Below are positions 62,579 to 64,000 of a DNA stretch of 64,000 nucleotides, piece after piece (position 1 is the first letter of the stretch; every line of letters starts with the position of its first letter). The notes under the pieces were generated by a model. That model saw nothing but the letters and a program-made list of their open reading frames with translations, was not told the origin of the DNA and did no database searches. Made by a program: the position numbers and the translations under genes. The stretch spans positions 1-64,000 of the forward strand of contig JAEETD010000002.1 in NCBI GenBank assembly GCA_016290175.1. Reading direction: 5' to 3'. The DNA comes from Prevotella sp. (GTDB lineage Bacteria > Bacteroidota > Bacteroidia > Bacteroidales > Bacteroidaceae).

Positions 62579-64000
62579 TTAACTTCTTTTCTTATGAATC
62601 CATTGTGAGATGGTGGTATAGAGCGATGTCTCCTCATGGTGCTGGGCCTCGGTGAAGCTCATGCGGTCATCCTTCTGGTCGCCGTACTGATCTGGGAAGA
62701 TGATCATGAGATTCTTGCCAGAGAAGTATTTCTGCAATTCGTCAGGCAGTCGCTCCAAGGCATTTTTGTAAGAGATGGTGCCTTTACGGGCGGTAATGAC
62801 GACAAACATGTGGTCTTCCTGAATGGTAGCCGCCAGTTGTGGCAGTTCGTTCCAATGGGCCATGGGCGTATATTCTGCACGGACATTGGGATGGCGGTTG
62901 TTGATGTATTCGGCAATCAGCATGAGTGACTCCTCACGGCCATGGAATTGGATACGACAGTCGAGTTGTCCTGCTAAACGACTCAGACGCTCCAGCCAAC
63001 GGTGGAAACCGGGTTCGAACTCAGCCCGTGAGGGTACAGCCACCTGGATGCGTCGCAGGGTGTTGAGGGGCTGCACGAAGCGGATGAGGATGATCTGGCG
63101 GTTCAAACCATTGTAGAGGCTCTGGATAAAATCACCCCAGAACTTCGGATTACGTTCCGTATGGACGTGCATACCCATGATAATCTCGGAACTGCTGAAC
63201 TCGCGGAAGGCGTGTTTGATGCCGTTGGCGATGTTAGAGGCCAGGCGTACTTGCGTCTGCATCTGTAATTCAGCAGCGGAAGCCTGTTTCTGCAACTGCT
63301 CTAACAGACGGAGTCCTGTTTCACGGTGGGCCACAGACTTTTCGTCATCATAGACCACATTCAAGGCCACGAGACCTCTGTTCAATCGTTGGTTACGCAT
63401 GAGTAATGCGATGGACAGCAGTTGGGGCGCTATTTCCTTGTATTTGACGCATAGCAGGATCTTCTCGTCATCGTCAGGAGAGTTGCTGTTCGTCGTTGCA
63501 CCGGGATAGGAGATGGCATCGCGGTTCTGGGTGAGCACAATCTGCTGGGAGGCATGGTCGGTCATTATGGTGGAGATAATACAGGTGACGAGAATCATCA
63601 TGACGACACCATTCAACATGTCGCTGTTGACGAGGTAGACGCCAGGGGATACCTCCAGACGCATGCCCACCATCACCATCGCGATGGCACCGGCCGCATG
63701 GGCTGACGTCATGCCGAACATCATATTTCCGTCGCGCTGTGGCAGTCGGAAGATCAGACTGGAGATATAGGCGGCCACAGCTTTGCCGAAGGTGCCGAAG
63801 AAGGCGATGAGACACACCACCAACAAGACCTCAAAGGACGTGAAGACGGTGCGCACATTGATCAGCATGCCTACACCAATGAGGAAATAGGGGATGAAGA
63901 CCGCATTACCGATGAATTCGATACGGTTCATCAGTGGTGACACCTTCGGGATGTATCTGTTCAGGATCAGTCCTGAGAAGAAGGCACCGAAGATTCCCTC
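62579..64000 (-). CDS. Cation/proton antiporter (CPA2 family) with USP-like C-terminal part, 5' end missing
   Basis: The readable 473 residues are the C-terminal part of a Na+/H+ or K+/H+ exchanger. The window edge cuts the N-terminal part; the frame is open to 64000 (EGIFGAFFSGLILNRYIPK). Membrane segments follow (IPYFLIGVGMLINV, LLVVCLIAFFGTFGKAVAAY, MNGVVMMI-type stretch at MLNGVVMMILVTCIISTIM). From ~residue 190 of the visible part the protein is soluble and looks like tandem universal-stress-protein folds, for example ILLCVKYKEIAPQLLSIALL and MFVVITARKGTISYK. Such fusions are common in Bacteroidetes. The ion cannot be told. Confidence 0.88.
   Translation of the reverse strand, partial: EGIFGAFFSGLILNRYIPKVSPLMNRIEFIGNAVFIPYFLIGVGMLINVRTVFTSFEVLLVVCLIAFFGTFGKAVAAYISSLIFRLPQRDGNMMFGMTSAHAAGAIAMVMVGMRLEVSPGVYLVNSDMLNGVVMMILVTCIISTIMTDHASQQIVLTQNRDAISYPGATTNSNSPDDDEKILLCVKYKEIAPQLLSIALLMRNQRLNRGLVALNVVYDDEKSVAHRETGLRLLEQLQKQASAAELQMQTQVRLASNIANGIKHAFREFSSSEIIMGMHVHTERNPKFWGDFIQSLYNGLNRQIILIRFVQPLNTLRRIQVAVPSRAEFEPGFHRWLERLSRLAGQLDCRIQFHGREESLMLIAEYINNRHPNVRAEYTPMAHWNELPQLAATIQEDHMFVVITARKGTISYKNALERLPDELQKYFSGKNLMIIFPDQYGDQKDDRMSFTEAQHHEETSLYTTISQWIHKKRS

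Overview
The window is a stretch of chromosome from a member of the Bacteroidales, most likely Prevotellaceae (Prevotella in the broad sense). The grounds are the Bacteroidetes-type -7 promoter box TAnnTTTG in front of most transcription units, weak Shine-Dalgarno sequences, Bacteroidetes-only families (DUF5683, DUF5020, OstA-like, coiled-coil surface lipoproteins) and the conserved orders tig-clpP-clpX-recQ and parA-parB-DUF5683-lytic transglycosylase-relA/spoT. Species cannot be fixed from the sequence alone. Most of the window is core genome. No insertion sequence, prophage, integrase or CRISPR array was seen.

Layout. 1-520 is the end of an rRNA operon (3' part of 23S, then 5S and a terminator). 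578-7316 runs rightward: an orphan sensor kinase, yceD-rpmF-fabH, era-der and two exported proteins. 7432-11906 runs leftward: a secreted protein, an OmpA-like protein and a coiled-coil lipoprotein. tRNA-Leu and parC follow on the same strand. alaS points right and meets, at a perfect palindrome, a leftward pair for probable metal uptake (His/Cys-rich small protein and TonB receptor). A MerR regulator (+) faces a leftward block: parA, parB, DUF5683, lytic transglycosylase, RelA/SpoT, pectinesterase. 28177-30769 carries surE-lpxB-DUF5020. 31005-32518 (-) is an Mla-type lipid ABC transporter and 32664 (+) is lptB. Then come tig, clpP, clpX, recQ, guaB, three envelope-biogenesis genes (two parvulin-type chaperones and an OstA-like protein), mutL, tRNA-Val, a phenylacetate-CoA ligase with an ACT protein, purB, a pseudouridine synthase and asnS. 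54408-60772 is a second surface locus: a 1525-residue coiled-coil lipoprotein, a small lipoprotein and a second OmpA-like protein. The window ends with a DUF1573 lipoprotein, lolD, a short CvfB-like RNA-binding protein and a cation/proton antiporter cut by the window edge.

How the genes fit together. Envelope building is the main theme: lipid A (lpxB), LPS transport (lptB, OstA-like), phospholipid traffic (mlaE/mlaF), lipoprotein release (lolD), OMP chaperones (SurA-like pair), peptidoglycan turnover, and two paralogous surface modules each pairing a lipid-anchored coiled-coil fibre with a peptidoglycan-binding OmpA protein. Protein quality control (tig/clpPX), the stringent response (RelA/SpoT), chromosome segregation (parAB, parC) and translation (alaS, asnS, L32, era, der) make up the rest.

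The most unusual signals are small-scale repeats. (1) A 9-bp repeat, consensus NCTAGCNNN, sits in frame inside three essential enzymes (alaS, purB, asnS) as Ser-rich loop insertions. (2) A 7-bp repeat, GTGAAAA or GTGAATA, fills many gene borders, touches stop and start codons, and has become coding sequence for the signal peptides of two exported proteins. (3) Several long, near-perfect inverted repeats lie between genes. (4) The coiled-coil lipoprotein/OmpA modules are the best candidate for a poorly described surface system.
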